From assembly GCF_035481615.1 (NCBI RefSeq), contig NZ_JAYKOT010000003.1, positions 1 through 64,000 of the forward strand: a stretch of DNA of 64,000 bases, in the 5' to 3' direction. The first letter of the stretch is position 1. Each line of letters starts with the position of its first letter. The notes under the pieces were generated by a model. The model did no database searches. It was not told the DNA's origin and saw only the letters and a list, made by a program, of their open reading frames with translations. The translations under genes were made by a program, and so were the position numbers. Below are positions 1 through 8,492 of this stretch, in pieces. This stretch comes from Citroniella saccharovorans. Its GTDB lineage: Bacteria > Bacillota > Clostridia > Tissierellales > Peptoniphilaceae.

Positions 1-9
1 TGAAGATTT

Positions 10-555
10 ATGATAAAGCAAGACGGGAAAAATTACTACGCTTTTGGAGAAACTATGAAGCTGTGTGGTATTTCGGAGTCTAGGTTAAACCATATTGTTA
101 AAGTTTATATTCCTAAGGGGTCTTTGAAAGTCCCAGGGCTTGATCACTTAAAAAGGCATTATTTTTCAGAAGATATGGTTCAAGAGGTTAGTAGGATTTC
201 TAAGCTTATTGATTACAACAAAGTAGCTGATAAAAAGATAGAAATAATCAAAAAGAAAAAGGATTATAATCTTGGTGATTATAGGGACTATAGTATTGAG
301 GGTTGTTTGAATCTCATTGAAGCTGTGACTCTTCTTGCAAAGGAAGATTATATTAGGTCTTATGGCGAGCTTATGTACGGAAATCTAAATCCTAGACTAA
401 AGGAGTTTTTTGAAAGGACTGTAAAAGACTGTGAGGACTTTTTTAGACATGGATTCATTACCGAGTTCGTTGGAAATATCGGTGACGAGATTATAGAGGA
501 CCTACAAGCTAAGGCTTACGCAAGGTATGGAAGGGGGTTTAAGGTTGGATATTAA
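10..555 (+). CDS. Phage protein of unknown function
   Basis: A 181-residue soluble protein with no signal peptide or membrane segment. The first 55 residues (around ISESRLNHIVKVYIPKG) are short and basic, and could be a small helix-turn-helix or MerR-like fold, but no family is recognised. The C-terminal half is acidic and helical. It lies directly before the ArpU-like late regulator and overlaps it slightly, so it probably belongs to the end of the prophage early or middle operon. Only nine bases precede the start, so its ribosome binding site cannot be judged and a longer N-terminus is possible. Confidence 0.6.
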   Translation: MIKQDGKNYYAFGETMKLCGISESRLNHIVKVYIPKGSLKVPGLDHLKRHYFSEDMVQEVSRISKLIDYNKVADKKIEIIKKKKDYNLGDYRDYSIEGCLNLIEAVTLLAKEDYIRSYGELMYGNLNPRLKEFFERTVKDCEDFFRHGFITEFVGNIGDEIIEDLQAKAYARYGRGFKVGY

Positions 556-958
556 GGATGAGTTAAAGATGATTTTTTATCTGGATAGTCTAATCGATTC
601 AGAGCTTAGGCAATTAGAGGAGCTTAAAAGCCTTAAAACGACGATTAAATCTTTCGATTACTCTTTGGATAAGGTAAAGACGTCTCCATCAAATAAATGC
701 TTCACAGGAACTGTAGACAGGATCGTGGACTTGGAGTCTAAGATTAATTCTGATATTGATGAGCTTGTGGCAAGAAAGGAGAGGGCGATTATTCTTTTTA
801 GTCATCTTGATGGGGATAAAAGGCTTCTTATGTCTATGAGGTACTTAAATAAAAAGAGTTGGCAGGATGTGGCTGACAGTCTTTTTTGTAGCTTGAGAAC
901 TGTTCACTATTTGCACGGAGTTGCTTTAAATGAGCTTAGGGCTATTCTGAAAAGTTAG
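545..958 (+). CDS. ArpU/DUF1492-like phage late transcription regulator
   Basis: A 137-residue protein. The C-terminus contains a sigma-70 region 4-like helix-turn-helix (SWQDVADSLFCSLRTVHYLH, residues about 105-125) after a long helical, charged N-terminus. This layout is that of the ArpU/RinA/DUF1492 proteins that switch on phage late genes in Firmicutes. I prefer the TTG at 545: AAGGGGG (531-537) sits 7 nt upstream, while the ATG at 527 has no ribosome binding site. It overlaps the preceding gene. Immediately downstream are TTTTGCACAC repeats and a promoter that are plausible targets. The function is inferred from family and position. Confidence 0.75.
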   Translation: MDIKDELKMIFYLDSLIDSELRQLEELKSLKTTIKSFDYSLDKVKTSPSNKCFTGTVDRIVDLESKINSDIDELVARKERAIILFSHLDGDKRLLMSMRYLNKKSWQDVADSLFCSLRTVHYLHGVALNELRAILKS

Positions 959-972
959 TTTTATTTTAAAAG

Positions 973-1020
973 TTTGCACACTTTTGCACACTTTTTATGA
1001 AATTTTGCACACTTTTGCAC
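973..1020 (+). repeat. Four TTTTGCAC repeats in two tandem pairs
   Basis: Near-identical copies of TTTTGCACAC start at 973 (one T short), 982, 1003 and 1013 (ending GCACT). They form two pairs with about 10 bp between the two copies of each pair, so both lie on one face of the helix. They sit just upstream of the putative late promoter, as operator or activator sites would. Binding by the ArpU-like protein encoded next door is inference. Confidence 0.7.
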
Positions 1021-1029
1021 TAGTCTCTG

Positions 1030-1038
1030 TGGTATACT
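1030..1038 (+). promoter_or_regulatory. Putative late promoter (extended -10)
   Basis: TGG-TATACT is an extended -10 element. The -35 position falls in the GCACAC repeats and does not match TTGACA, as expected of an activator-dependent promoter. It would drive the HNH-terminase-structural operon. Confidence 0.5.
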
Positions 1039-1110
1039 ATATGTGTGAAAAGTTGATTTTATGAAACTTTCCTAACTGTAATTTCATAAATTTACCTCTT
1101 TTCGTTAAAA

Positions 1111-1140
1111 GGCTCTCTTTTTTGAGGGTCTTTTTGTTTT
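1111..1140 (+). terminator. Hairpin plus T-run in the phage late leader
   Basis: GGCTCTC and GAGGGTC form a 7-bp stem (two G-T pairs) with a T6 loop, followed by TTTTTGTTTT. It lies between the putative late promoter and the HNH/terminase genes. It therefore either ends the short regulator transcript or is read through by antitermination. Confidence 0.6.
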
Positions 1141-1349
1141 GATAGGAGTTTTAACCGACAAGGAATTTCGCTACCTCAGGAAAAAGCCTCCTTTCATAGC
1201 GGCTAGTAAGCGAGTAGGCTCGGGAGTGGCTAGACCGGCAGCTTAAAAATTAGAAGATTTAGCCATACTTAATAGGATTTTTCATTATTTTATCAGTGAT
1301 TAGGGAATATATACTCGTTCATTTTATGGCAGGGGTGGGAGCTTAGAGT
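1141..1349 (+). other. Structured non-coding stretch upstream of the HNH gene (cos candidate)
   Basis: No open frame with a ribosome binding site is seen. CGGCTAG (1200-1206) pairs with CTAG-a-CCG (1230-1237), and CGAG (1211-1214) with CTCG (1219-1222). AGGAG (1144-1148) can pair with CTCCT (1188-1192). The GC content is clearly above that of the flanks. In HK97-type phages with an HNH-TerS-TerL block the cos site lies just before the HNH gene. Identification as cos, or as a regulatory RNA, is inference. Confidence 0.4.
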
Positions 1350-1649
1350 ATGGCAAGAAAGTTTGCAAAGAAGTTTTATAATTCAAAGAGGTGGCAGGCT
1401 TGTAGAGAAAGTTACATAGGGAAGCGTAGACTTGTGGATGGTGGTATGTGTGAGCATTGCAGGTCTAGGCTTGGATATATAGTCGACCATATAGAAGAGC
1501 TGACTGAAGATAATATAACTAATCCATGGATAAGTTTAAATCATGATAATTTGCAATACTTATGTTTGGAGTGTCACAACAAAAAGACGTTTGGTAAAGG
1601 TGGGCTGTGTTGTATGTTCGACGAGGAAGGGCAGCCTGTAGAAAGATAG
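1350..1649 (+). CDS. HNH endonuclease, phage packaging type
   Basis: A 99-residue HNH nuclease. A first zinc-knuckle pair lies at CEHC, the catalytic His is in YIVDHIEEL, the Asn is in HDNLQYLCLECH, and the second CxxC pair with its following His/Lys closes the fold. Such small HNH proteins sit beside the terminase in HK97-like phages and are needed with TerL for cos cleavage in several of them. The start ATG has GGTGGGAG upstream. It is followed by the small terminase after about 90 nt without a clear gene. Confidence 0.9.
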   Translation: MARKFAKKFYNSKRWQACRESYIGKRRLVDGGMCEHCRSRLGYIVDHIEELTEDNITNPWISLNHDNLQYLCLECHNKKTFGKGGLCCMFDEEGQPVER

Positions 1650-1742
1650 CCCCCATAGATTGAGATACCAACAAGTGTTCTAGGACCGAAGGGGCAACTT
1701 TATTTATCATGAGTGAAAAAACTTCCATAAGGGGTGAGAATT

Positions 1743-2084
1743 TTGACAGACTTAGAAAGAGATAAATTACTTAAGAAAAACATAAACAAATATAAAAGAA
1801 TTTTCAAAAACATAGATGAAGATAAAAAGACTTTCATAGAAAAGTTGTACGTTGAAGCTGCTTTCATGGAGCAAACACTTTTTGAACTTCAAGAAAGAAT
1901 AAAAGAAGAAGGAGCTGTGAAGACTTTCACCAATGGAAATGGATTTGAAGTCGTGCAAGAACACCCAGCAAGCAAAACGTACAACACCATGATACGAAAC
2001 TATAATGGAATAATTAAAACTCTAATTGAACATATACCAGAAGACGCAGAGGAAGACGAGTTTACAAAATGGCTCGATAAATAA
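1743..2084 (+). CDS. Phage terminase small subunit, P27 family
   Basis: A 113-residue helical protein with the P27-type C-terminal pattern (KTYNTMIRNYNGIIKTLIEH), where the small terminase ends in helices that contact the large subunit. It recognises phage DNA and recruits the motor. The frame is open from a GTG at 1734, but the only good ribosome binding site, AAGGGGTG, covers that codon; the TTG at 1743 is correctly spaced and is chosen. The stop overlaps the terminase large subunit start by one base (TAATG), so the two are translationally coupled. From here on the codon choice becomes noticeably A-rich compared with the upstream phage genes. Confidence 0.8.
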   Translation: MTDLERDKLLKKNINKYKRIFKNIDEDKKTFIEKLYVEAAFMEQTLFELQERIKEEGAVKTFTNGNGFEVVQEHPASKTYNTMIRNYNGIIKTLIEHIPEDAEEDEFTKWLDK

Positions 2085-3735
2085 TGACACCTTTTGAAGA
2101 ATACCACACTAAAATTTATGACGGAACAATCGTATCATGTGACAAGATGAAGAAAGTCGCTGAAATTCTTTTAGAAAGATTTATAAGTCCGGAGAATATC
2201 ACTTTGACTTTGAACTTGCAAATAAACCAATAGACTTTATAGAAAACTTCTGCTATGTACCTGCTGGGGATATAGGACAAAAGCTAAAACTAGAATTATT
2301 TCAAAAAGCACGAATACAAGCAATCTTTGGATTTGTAGATGATGAAGGTTATAGACAAATCAATGAAGTTAATATCATAGAAGGGCGTAAGAACGGAAAG
2401 ACAACAGAGTGTGCAGCAATAGAACTCTACATGCTCATGGGAGACGGAGAAGGTGGAGCTGAAATCTATAATATAGCCACCAAACTTGACCAAGCGAAGA
2501 AAGGTTTCAACGCTGCTGTAAACATGAGACTTCAAAGTAAACTCTTGAAGAAGCACACAAAGAAGAGAGCTGCGGACATATACTTTCCAGCAACAATGTC
2601 TTTTATAAAAGCAATGGCTAGTAACACATCAAGCCTTGACTCACTAGACGCACACTGTGTAATAGTAGATGAGCTTGCAGCAATAAAGAATAGGGATCTA
2701 TATGACTTGATGAAACAGTCAATGGGTTCAAGAAATCAACCTTTACTATTCACCATTTCAACAAATGGATTTGTGAGAGACTCTGTGTTTGACGCACAGT
2801 ATGATTACGCTGCAAGATGGCTAAAAGGAGAAATAAACGATCAACACTTCTTGCCTTATATCTACGAACTAGACACATACGAAGAATGGGACAACCCTGA
2901 CATGTGGATTAAAGCAAATCCAGGACTTGGAACAATAAAGAAAATTGACTACTTGGAACAAATGGTACAAAAGGCAAAAGATGACCAAGCTTTTAAACCA
3001 ACAGTAATGGTTAAAGATTTCAACATGAAACAAACTGATGAGTCCTCGTGGTTGAGATACGAAGAACTTAACAACGAACAAGTATCTTCAATAAAATACG
3101 ACTACTGTATTGGAGGATTTGACGCAGCAGACACAACAGACTTGAATTTTGCTGTGGCTTTATGTCAAAGACCAGGAGATGAACAAATACAAGTTAGAAG
3201 CATGGCTTGGATACCAGAGAAAGTTATCGAAGAACAACAAAAGTCAGGGAATAGAGTTGAAAGAGATAAAGTACCATACGACTTGTGGAAGAAACAAGGA
3301 TACTTAAGAACTTGTCCAGGTGGCAAATGTGACAAAAGAATTTTCTTAAATTGGTTCAAAGAACTTAGAGATGAAGAAGGACTGTATGTAATGTTCATAG
3401 GATATGACCCGTGGCATATAGACGATACACTACTAAGAGAATTTGAAACAGAGTTTGGTAAAAACTGTATGATACCAGTACGACAAGGAGCAATAACACT
3501 TTCTCAACCTATGAAAGACTTGAAAGCTGAACTCATAGAAAAGAATATAGTTTATCAAAACAACCCAATTTTAAAATGGTGCTTGATGAATACTTCAATA
3601 AAAACCGATGTTAACGGAAATATTCAACCAGTAAAGAAACTAGACCATACACAAAGAATAGATGGAACAATAGCACTATTGTGTGGATATAAAGTTTTAC
3701 AAGACAACAAAGATAGATACATCAATATGAATTAG
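2084..3735 (+). pseudogene. Phage terminase large subunit, disrupted by a -1-nt frameshift
   Basis: Reading starts at the ATG overlapping the small terminase stop (2084) and runs about 30 codons (MTPFEEYHTKIYDGTIV...). Homology-like sequence then continues in another frame from roughly 2175-2185 (KSGEYHFDFELANKPIDFIE). The second frame contains Walker A (GRKNGKTT, about 2383-2406), Walker B (HCVIVDELAA) and a nuclease domain with Asp residues (GGFDAADTTDLNFAVAL; GYDPWH). The total span is 1652 nt; one extra base would give a 550-residue protein, the usual size. No canonical X-XXY-YYZ slip site lies at the junction. A true mutation, making the prophage packaging-defective, or a sequencing error fits best. 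Confidence 0.85.
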
Positions 3736-3745
3736 GAGGTATCGC

Positions 3746-3919
3746 ATGGAAATATATATAAAATTCGCTGATGGTACAGAGAGAATAATAAAAATAGACT
3801 GTGACAAAAAAGATATCATTTATGATCAAGAAGATAATGGAATTACAAAGATATACGTAAAGGATGAATTGGTCCATATATTTAATCTAAATGAGATTTG
3901 TCACATGCAATTTAAGTAG
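3746..3919 (+). CDS. Small phage protein between terminase and portal
   Basis: A 57-residue ORF with an excellent AGGAGG (3734-3739) seven bases before its ATG. The product alternates short beta-like stretches (MEIYIKFADGTERIIKID, ELVHIFNLNEI) and is acidic, with no known domain. Similar small ORFs are common between terL and the portal gene in Firmicute siphophages. Gene status rests on the ribosome binding site, the tight fit between neighbours and the same A-rich codon style. Confidence 0.7.
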   Translation: MEIYIKFADGTERIIKIDCDKKDIIYDQEDNGITKIYVKDELVHIFNLNEICHMQFK

Positions 3920-3926
3920 GTGAAAT

Positions 3927-5108
3927 ATGGGACTTTTTTCAAATCTTTTTAAAAAAGAAAAACAAGAAGTACTTTTAAATGAATACTTTGAAACTTTGAA
4001 CGCATATACACCAGCCTTTACAACTTTTGAAGGTGGACTATATGAAATGGAACTTACAAGAGCCGCAGTCCACAGCTTTGCGACTCATGTAAGTAAGCTC
4101 AAGCCAGAAGTAAAAGGTTCAGGGAATAAAACCTTAGAAAAGAAACTACAGTACAAACCTAATCCTTACCAGGATACAACAAAGTACTTATATAGGCTTG
4201 CAACAATCTTTCAAGTACAGAACAATGCTTTCATCTTGCCACTTCATGATGATTATGGACAAGTTACAGGTTTCTTCCCTCTACTCCCTCAAAGTTGTAG
4301 GTTGACAGAATACAAAGGGAAGCTTTATTTGGTGTACGAATTTGGAGTTGGCAAAAAAGGAGCAATTGAATTTGAAAAAGCGGGACTACTGAACCAGTTT
4401 CAATATAAGGATGACTTCTTTGGAGAAAACAATGCGGCACTTCAACCAACACTTGAAGTAATAGACACCAATAACCAAGGAATTATTGAAGGTGTGAAAT
4501 CAAGTGCTAACATAAGATTTTTAGCGAAACTTGCACACACTTTAAAAGAAAAAGATATCGAGGACGAAAGAAAGAGATTTACAGAGAACAATCTTAGCTC
4601 TTCAAACACTGGTGGAGTTTTACTCTTTGACCAAAAGTACGAAGACATAAAGCAGATTGAAAGCAAACCTTATATCGTGGATCCAGATCAAATGCAACAA
4701 ATAAAAGAAAGTGTCTTCACTTACTTTGGAACGAATGAAGCGATCTTACAAAATAAATTTAATTCTAGTGAATGGAATGCTTATTATGAAGGCAAGATTG
4801 AACCCTTTGCAATCCAACTTAGCTTGGTACATTCTAATATGGTTTTTTCAGATAGAGAAATAGCTTTTGGTAATAATATAATCTTCACGGCTAATCGACT
4901 TCAATATCTTAGTAATGATGAAAAGTTGTCTACAGTGACACAACTTTTCGATAGAGGTTTCATAACACAAAATCAAGGACTTGAAGTCTTTAACATGGCG
5001 GGCATAGGGGACGAAGGAGATAAAAGATACATCAGAAGAGAATACGCTGAAACTTCAAAACTTGACGCAGACACCGTTCAGTATGAAGAGCAGGAGGACA
5101 AAGAATAA
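3927..5108 (+). CDS. Phage portal protein, HK97 family
   Basis: A 393-residue portal subunit. The beginning (MGLFSNLFKK), the early block MELTRAAVHSFATHVSKLKP, and the central GVLLFDQKYEDIKQI and ESVFTYFGTNEAILQNKF segments follow the HK97-type portal (PF04860). Twelve copies form the ring through which DNA enters the head and to which connectors attach. The C-terminal tail is acidic (EEQEDKE). The stop overlaps the next start by one base (TAATG), giving coupled translation with the protease fusion. Confidence 0.92.
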   Translation: MGLFSNLFKKEKQEVLLNEYFETLNAYTPAFTTFEGGLYEMELTRAAVHSFATHVSKLKPEVKGSGNKTLEKKLQYKPNPYQDTTKYLYRLATIFQVQNNAFILPLHDDYGQVTGFFPLLPQSCRLTEYKGKLYLVYEFGVGKKGAIEFEKAGLLNQFQYKDDFFGENNAALQPTLEVIDTNNQGIIEGVKSSANIRFLAKLAHTLKEKDIEDERKRFTENNLSSSNTGGVLLFDQKYEDIKQIESKPYIVDPDQMQQIKESVFTYFGTNEAILQNKFNSSEWNAYYEGKIEPFAIQLSLVHSNMVFSDREIAFGNNIIFTANRLQYLSNDEKLSTVTQLFDRGFITQNQGLEVFNMAGIGDEGDKRYIRREYAETSKLDADTVQYEEQEDKE

Positions 5109-6145
5109 TGCTAAAAGTAATTTGGGGACCACCTTGCAGTGGAAAGACAACTCACTGTCAAGAACAACTTAAAGATAAAGATGTTGTCTTTGATTATGAT
5201 CAAATAAAAAGAGCATTGATCTATGGGAAAGACTATGAAATTATAGACTGGATACAAAACCTTGTAATCAAAATGAGGGGAACTTTTCTAAGAACATATA
5301 GCGAAGATGAAGATATAGAAAATGCTTACCTTATAGTCTCCTATCCAAGTGATGACTTGAAGAAATTCATAGAAGAAGATATTGGGATAGAAGACGTAGA
5401 ATATGAAAAGATGAAAACCTCAAAAGATGAGTGTTTGAAAAACTTAGAAAAAGATAGCACAAGACCAGATAAAGATAGAGAAAAGAAACTCATAGAAAAG
5501 TGGTTTGAAGACCATAAAGAAAAGAAGGAAGATAAAAAGATGGACAATTTCAAAAAAGATAGACAATATAGAGCAGTCCTTGAGAAATTAGAAACTACAC
5601 AAAAAGAAAAAAGGATAGATACTGACTACTATGTAGAAGGTTATGCGACAAGGTTTGAGCCTTACTTACTCTATGAAGATGAAGACGGCAAAGTCTTTGA
5701 AGAATTTGATAGAGAGTGTTTCAAAGACACAGATATGTCTGACGTGATTATGCAATTTGACCATGCTGGAAAAGTCTTTGCAAGACAATCAAACGGAACT
5801 TTGATAGTAGAACCAAATGACGAAGGACTTTTCATTGCAGCAGACTTAAGTAAGTCAAGTGCAGCAAAAGAACTTTATGAAGAAATAGAGTCAGGACTTA
5901 TAACTAAAATGTCCTGGGGTTTTAGAGTAGGAGACTACGACTATGACAAAAAGACTAGGACTATTAAACATAAGTCCGTGAAAAAAATATTTGATGTTTC
6001 TGCTGTTAGCAGACCTGCTAACGAAAGCACTAACATAAATGCTAGAGATCTTGTTCACGGAGTGATTGACAAGACCCTGAAGGAGAGTCAGGAGCGCAAA
6101 AGATTAGAATTAAAAATTTTACTAGAACTAGAAGGAGAAAGATAA
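5108..6145 (+). CDS. P-loop kinase-like domain fused to HK97 prohead protease
   Basis: A 345-residue protein. Residues 1-about 120 begin with a P-loop (WGPPCSGKTT) and the Asp-rich VVFDYDQIKRAL, as in small AAA/nucleotide-kinase proteins often found beside phage portal genes. A charged Lys/Glu linker follows. Residues about 145-345 are an HK97-type prohead protease (PF04586): QFDHAGKVFARQSNGTL carries the catalytic His, KMSWGFRV the catalytic Ser, and DVSAVSRPANEST the terminal motif. The protease domain alone has the normal family length. An internal ATG at 5540 with GAAGGAAG just upstream could start a separate protease. The role is maturation of the capsid encoded next. Confidence 0.88.
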   Translation: MLKVIWGPPCSGKTTHCQEQLKDKDVVFDYDQIKRALIYGKDYEIIDWIQNLVIKMRGTFLRTYSEDEDIENAYLIVSYPSDDLKKFIEEDIGIEDVEYEKMKTSKDECLKNLEKDSTRPDKDREKKLIEKWFEDHKEKKEDKKMDNFKKDRQYRAVLEKLETTQKEKRIDTDYYVEGYATRFEPYLLYEDEDGKVFEEFDRECFKDTDMSDVIMQFDHAGKVFARQSNGTLIVEPNDEGLFIAADLSKSSAAKELYEEIESGLITKMSWGFRVGDYDYDKKTRTIKHKSVKKIFDVSAVSRPANESTNINARDLVHGVIDKTLKESQERKRLELKILLELEGER

Positions 6146-6146
6146 T

Positions 6147-7262
6147 ATGAACTTAAAAGAAATTGAACTAAGACTAAAAGAAATAAAAGAAGAATTAAGA
6201 AATGAAAACGCAGACGTTGAAGCTTTAAAGAAAGAAACAGACGAGCTAATCGAAAAGAGAAATAATCTTTTAGAAAACGAAGAAACAAGAAAAGCTTTAC
6301 TTGACAATATCGCCAACCAAAACTTTGGTGTAACAGTAAGAAGCTTTGAAGAAGATGAAGAAACAAGAAAAGTTTATGAAACAGAAGAATATAGAAGTGC
6401 TTTTTTAAAAAATCTATTAGGTTTACCATTGGAGGAAGCAGAAGAAAGAGCCTTCGTACACACAACTGAAAACACTGGACAAGTAATACCAAAAGAGCTA
6501 CAAAACAAAATCTATTCATTGATGGAAGAAAGTCACCCAATCCTAAAAGACGTTAATGTTTTACAAACAGGGACAGTGATTTCAATCGTAAAGCACGTTT
6601 CAATCAACGCAGGGGACGCTAAGAATGTAAAAGAAGGGGAAGCTAACGAAGACGAAAAAAACACTTTTGTTAATGTGGCACTCACTGGAGAAGATATCTC
6701 TAAACATGTAGACTTCTCTTACAGGCTTGGTAAGCTATCAATCCCAGCTTTTGAAGAATATCTTGTAAAAGAGATAGGGGATAGAATAGGTTCACAATGG
6801 GCAAAGAATATAGTAGCTCAAATCAAAAAGGACTTACACACTGATAATAAACTTAAAGCGAAAGTTAGTGGAAGTCTTGAACTTGGAGACGTACTAAAAG
6901 CTTTAGCAGAATTAAAATCAGTAGGCAGAACTTATATCTACTCAACTAATAAAGCTTTCTATGGTGCAATCGCAAATATGAAAGACGCAGATAGAAAAAT
7001 ATCATTTATACCAGATTATCAAAACGCAATCGTTGGACAACTTTTAGGAATAGGCATCAAGCAAGAAGACGCACTTGCAGAAGATGAAATTCTAATCCTT
7101 GACCCAGGCCAATACACTGAAAATGTCGTTCAACCTCTACTAATCGAAAGAGATAAGAACATCAAAACTCACGTACACACAATAGCAGGTATTGTAATTT
7201 CAGGTGGTACTATGACAAACGATAAAGCAGGAGCTTTAATCACAATAGGAAGTGCCGCATAA
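6147..7262 (+). CDS. Phage major capsid protein, HK97 family
   Basis: A 371-residue capsid protein. The N-terminal about 90 residues are a charged coiled-coil delta/scaffold domain (ELRLKEIKEELRNENADVEA), expected to be removed by the upstream protease. The shell domain follows: GQVIPKELQNKI, SVGRTYIYSTNKAFYGAI, and the C-terminal VQPLLIERDKNIKTHVHTIA and AGALITIGSAA blocks match PF05065. The gene is one base downstream of the protease gene and has AGAAGGAG as ribosome binding site. It is the most heavily needed product of the operon. Confidence 0.93.
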   Translation: MNLKEIELRLKEIKEELRNENADVEALKKETDELIEKRNNLLENEETRKALLDNIANQNFGVTVRSFEEDEETRKVYETEEYRSAFLKNLLGLPLEEAEERAFVHTTENTGQVIPKELQNKIYSLMEESHPILKDVNVLQTGTVISIVKHVSINAGDAKNVKEGEANEDEKNTFVNVALTGEDISKHVDFSYRLGKLSIPAFEEYLVKEIGDRIGSQWAKNIVAQIKKDLHTDNKLKAKVSGSLELGDVLKALAELKSVGRTYIYSTNKAFYGAIANMKDADRKISFIPDYQNAIVGQLLGIGIKQEDALAEDEILILDPGQYTENVVQPLLIERDKNIKTHVHTIAGIVISGGTMTNDKAGALITIGSAA

Positions 7263-7459
7263 TGTTAGAAGTCATACAAGCCTTTGTAGACAAGTACAAT
7301 CCTGAAAAGATTTACAGGATAGGAGAAAAAATCAAAATTGAGGATAAAGAAAGAGTCCAAGATATGATCGAAAGAAAACTTGTCAAAGAAATAAAAGAAG
7401 TAGAAGAAGTTAAAAAAGTTAAAGAAATTAAGGAAGCAAAAACCAAAGGGGCAGAGTAA
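7262..7459 (+). CDS. Small Lys/Glu-rich phage protein
   Basis: A 65-residue ORF whose ATG overlaps the capsid stop (TAATG). The N-terminus (MLEVIQAFVDKYNPEKIYRI) looks folded; the rest is a highly charged run of KEIKEVEEVKKVKEIKEA-like repeats. Short proteins of this kind often follow the capsid gene in HK97-like phages, sometimes as head-joining or decoration proteins. No family is recognised and the role is unknown. Confidence 0.65.
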   Translation: MLEVIQAFVDKYNPEKIYRIGEKIKIEDKERVQDMIERKLVKEIKEVEEVKKVKEIKEAKTKGAE

Positions 7460-7491
7460 TCTCTGTCCTTTAACTTTAAGGTGGAGATAAA

Positions 7492-7755
7492 ATGCTGGAT
7501 AAAATAAAACTTGACTTGAGAATTAGTCATGACCTCATAGATGAAGATATAGAAGATAATATCGAAGCTTGCAAACTTGATTTGAAAAGAGTAGGTATTG
7601 TCAAAATAGATGACGAAGACCCTTTGATAATCAAAGCTATCAAGCTGTGGTGTAGATATCAGTATAACTTCGAAAATGAGGGAGACAGATACAACAAAGC
7701 TTACTCAATGTTAAGAGACGCTTTGAGTTTATGTGGTGACTACAATGTACAGTGA
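7492..7755 (+). CDS. Head-tail connector, gp6-like
   Basis: An 87-residue helical protein. LRISHDLIDEDIEDNIEACK and IKAIKLWCRYQYNF, then DRYNKAYSMLRDAL, follow the phage gp6-like connector (PF05135) layout of four helices that form a ring below the portal. AAGGTGG is 7-8 nt before the ATG. It overlaps the next gene, part of a chain of four short overlapping head-completion genes. Confidence 0.8.
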   Translation: MLDKIKLDLRISHDLIDEDIEDNIEACKLDLKRVGIVKIDDEDPLIIKAIKLWCRYQYNFENEGDRYNKAYSMLRDALSLCGDYNVQ

Positions 7756-8056
7756 AGTAATAGAATTAATTAAAAAAGAATACGACACTGACGAAACAGC
7801 GGAACTAATCGAGATTGAGACCAGTAGAGAAGTCCTAGCAAAGATGATGAGCATAGGTCAAAAAGAATTTTATCAGGCTATGGAACACGGGCTACAACCT
7901 GAAATAAAATTTGAGATATCAGACTACCTAGACTATCAAAATGAAAAAGAATTGATACACGGAAGTACAAGATATCAAGTCTTGAGAACCTACAGGAAAG
8001 GTTTAAGAAGTTTAGAAATAACATGCTACGGAGGTGTTAATATTGGGAATGCCTAA
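7745..8056 (+). CDS. Phage head closure / head-tail joining protein
   Basis: A 103-residue protein (MYSEVIELIKKEYD at the start, GSTRYQVLRTYRKGLRSLEI near the end), the position and length of the head-tail joining family (PF05521-like stopper). The frame is open from a GTG at 7733, but GTGGTGA six bases upstream favours the ATG at 7745. It overlaps the genes on both sides, so translation is coupled. Family assignment rests mainly on order and length and is moderate. Confidence 0.65.
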   Translation: MYSEVIELIKKEYDTDETAELIEIETSREVLAKMMSIGQKEFYQAMEHGLQPEIKFEISDYLDYQNEKELIHGSTRYQVLRTYRKGLRSLEITCYGGVNIGNA

Positions 8057-8492
8057 TGTTAAGATGAAAATCAAGGCAAGAAAAGGAAAGGTTGAAGTTA
8101 CTTATGAAAGTAAAGTAGACCAAGCCCAATACCTTATCACAGAACTTTCAAGAGCAGCACTTCGAGACACAGCGAAGTATCTTAGAAAAATTGTAGTCAT
8201 GGACTTAAAGAAACTTCACGGAATGAAAAGACATAGAAGACCTTACAATACTCAATATTGGGTAAGGAATAAAGAAGCAGATTTACAGATAGGTTTCAAG
8301 CATGGGGCTTGGTACTCTGTGGGTCAGGAACTTGGAGACATGGGAATGAGAAAAGTCGGCTCACTTAGAAATACGACTTATGACAACATAGACCAGATAC
8401 AGCAAATTCAAGCACAATATTTAAGTGCTTTGAATGGGGAGCCTTCAGATCCAGGAGACGCTGAATACAAATCGCCACCAGGTGAAGAATAA
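8043..8492 (+). CDS. HK97 gp10-like tail/head-tail protein
   Basis: A 149-residue protein with the gp10-like pattern: a helix with conserved basic residues (ALRDTAKYLRKIVVMDLKK), HRRPYNTQYWVR, then a substrate-like strand DLQIGFKHGAWYSVGQELG (PF04883 style). GGAGG (8030-8034) points to the TTG at 8043; the ATG at 8049 is too far and the GTG at 8034 overlaps the binding site. The C-terminus is Pro/Asp-rich. It overlaps the next gene by one base. Confidence 0.75.
   Translation: MGMPNVKMKIKARKGKVEVTYESKVDQAQYLITELSRAALRDTAKYLRKIVVMDLKKLHGMKRHRRPYNTQYWVRNKEADLQIGFKHGAWYSVGQELGDMGMRKVGSLRNTTYDNIDQIQQIQAQYLSALNGEPSDPGDAEYKSPPGEE

Noticed and set aside
2165..2190. Programmed frameshift in terL
   Set aside because: No X-XXY-YYZ heptamer in the zero frame and no stem-loop at proper distance; mutation or sequencing error fits better.
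2431..3735. Terminase large subunit starting at the ATG at 2431
   Set aside because: Walker A and the preceding conserved sequence lie upstream in the same frame, so this start cannot be right.
6088..6540. 150-codon reverse frame opposite the capsid gene
   Set aside because: Leu/Phe-rich shadow of the A-rich coding strand; no ribosome binding site.
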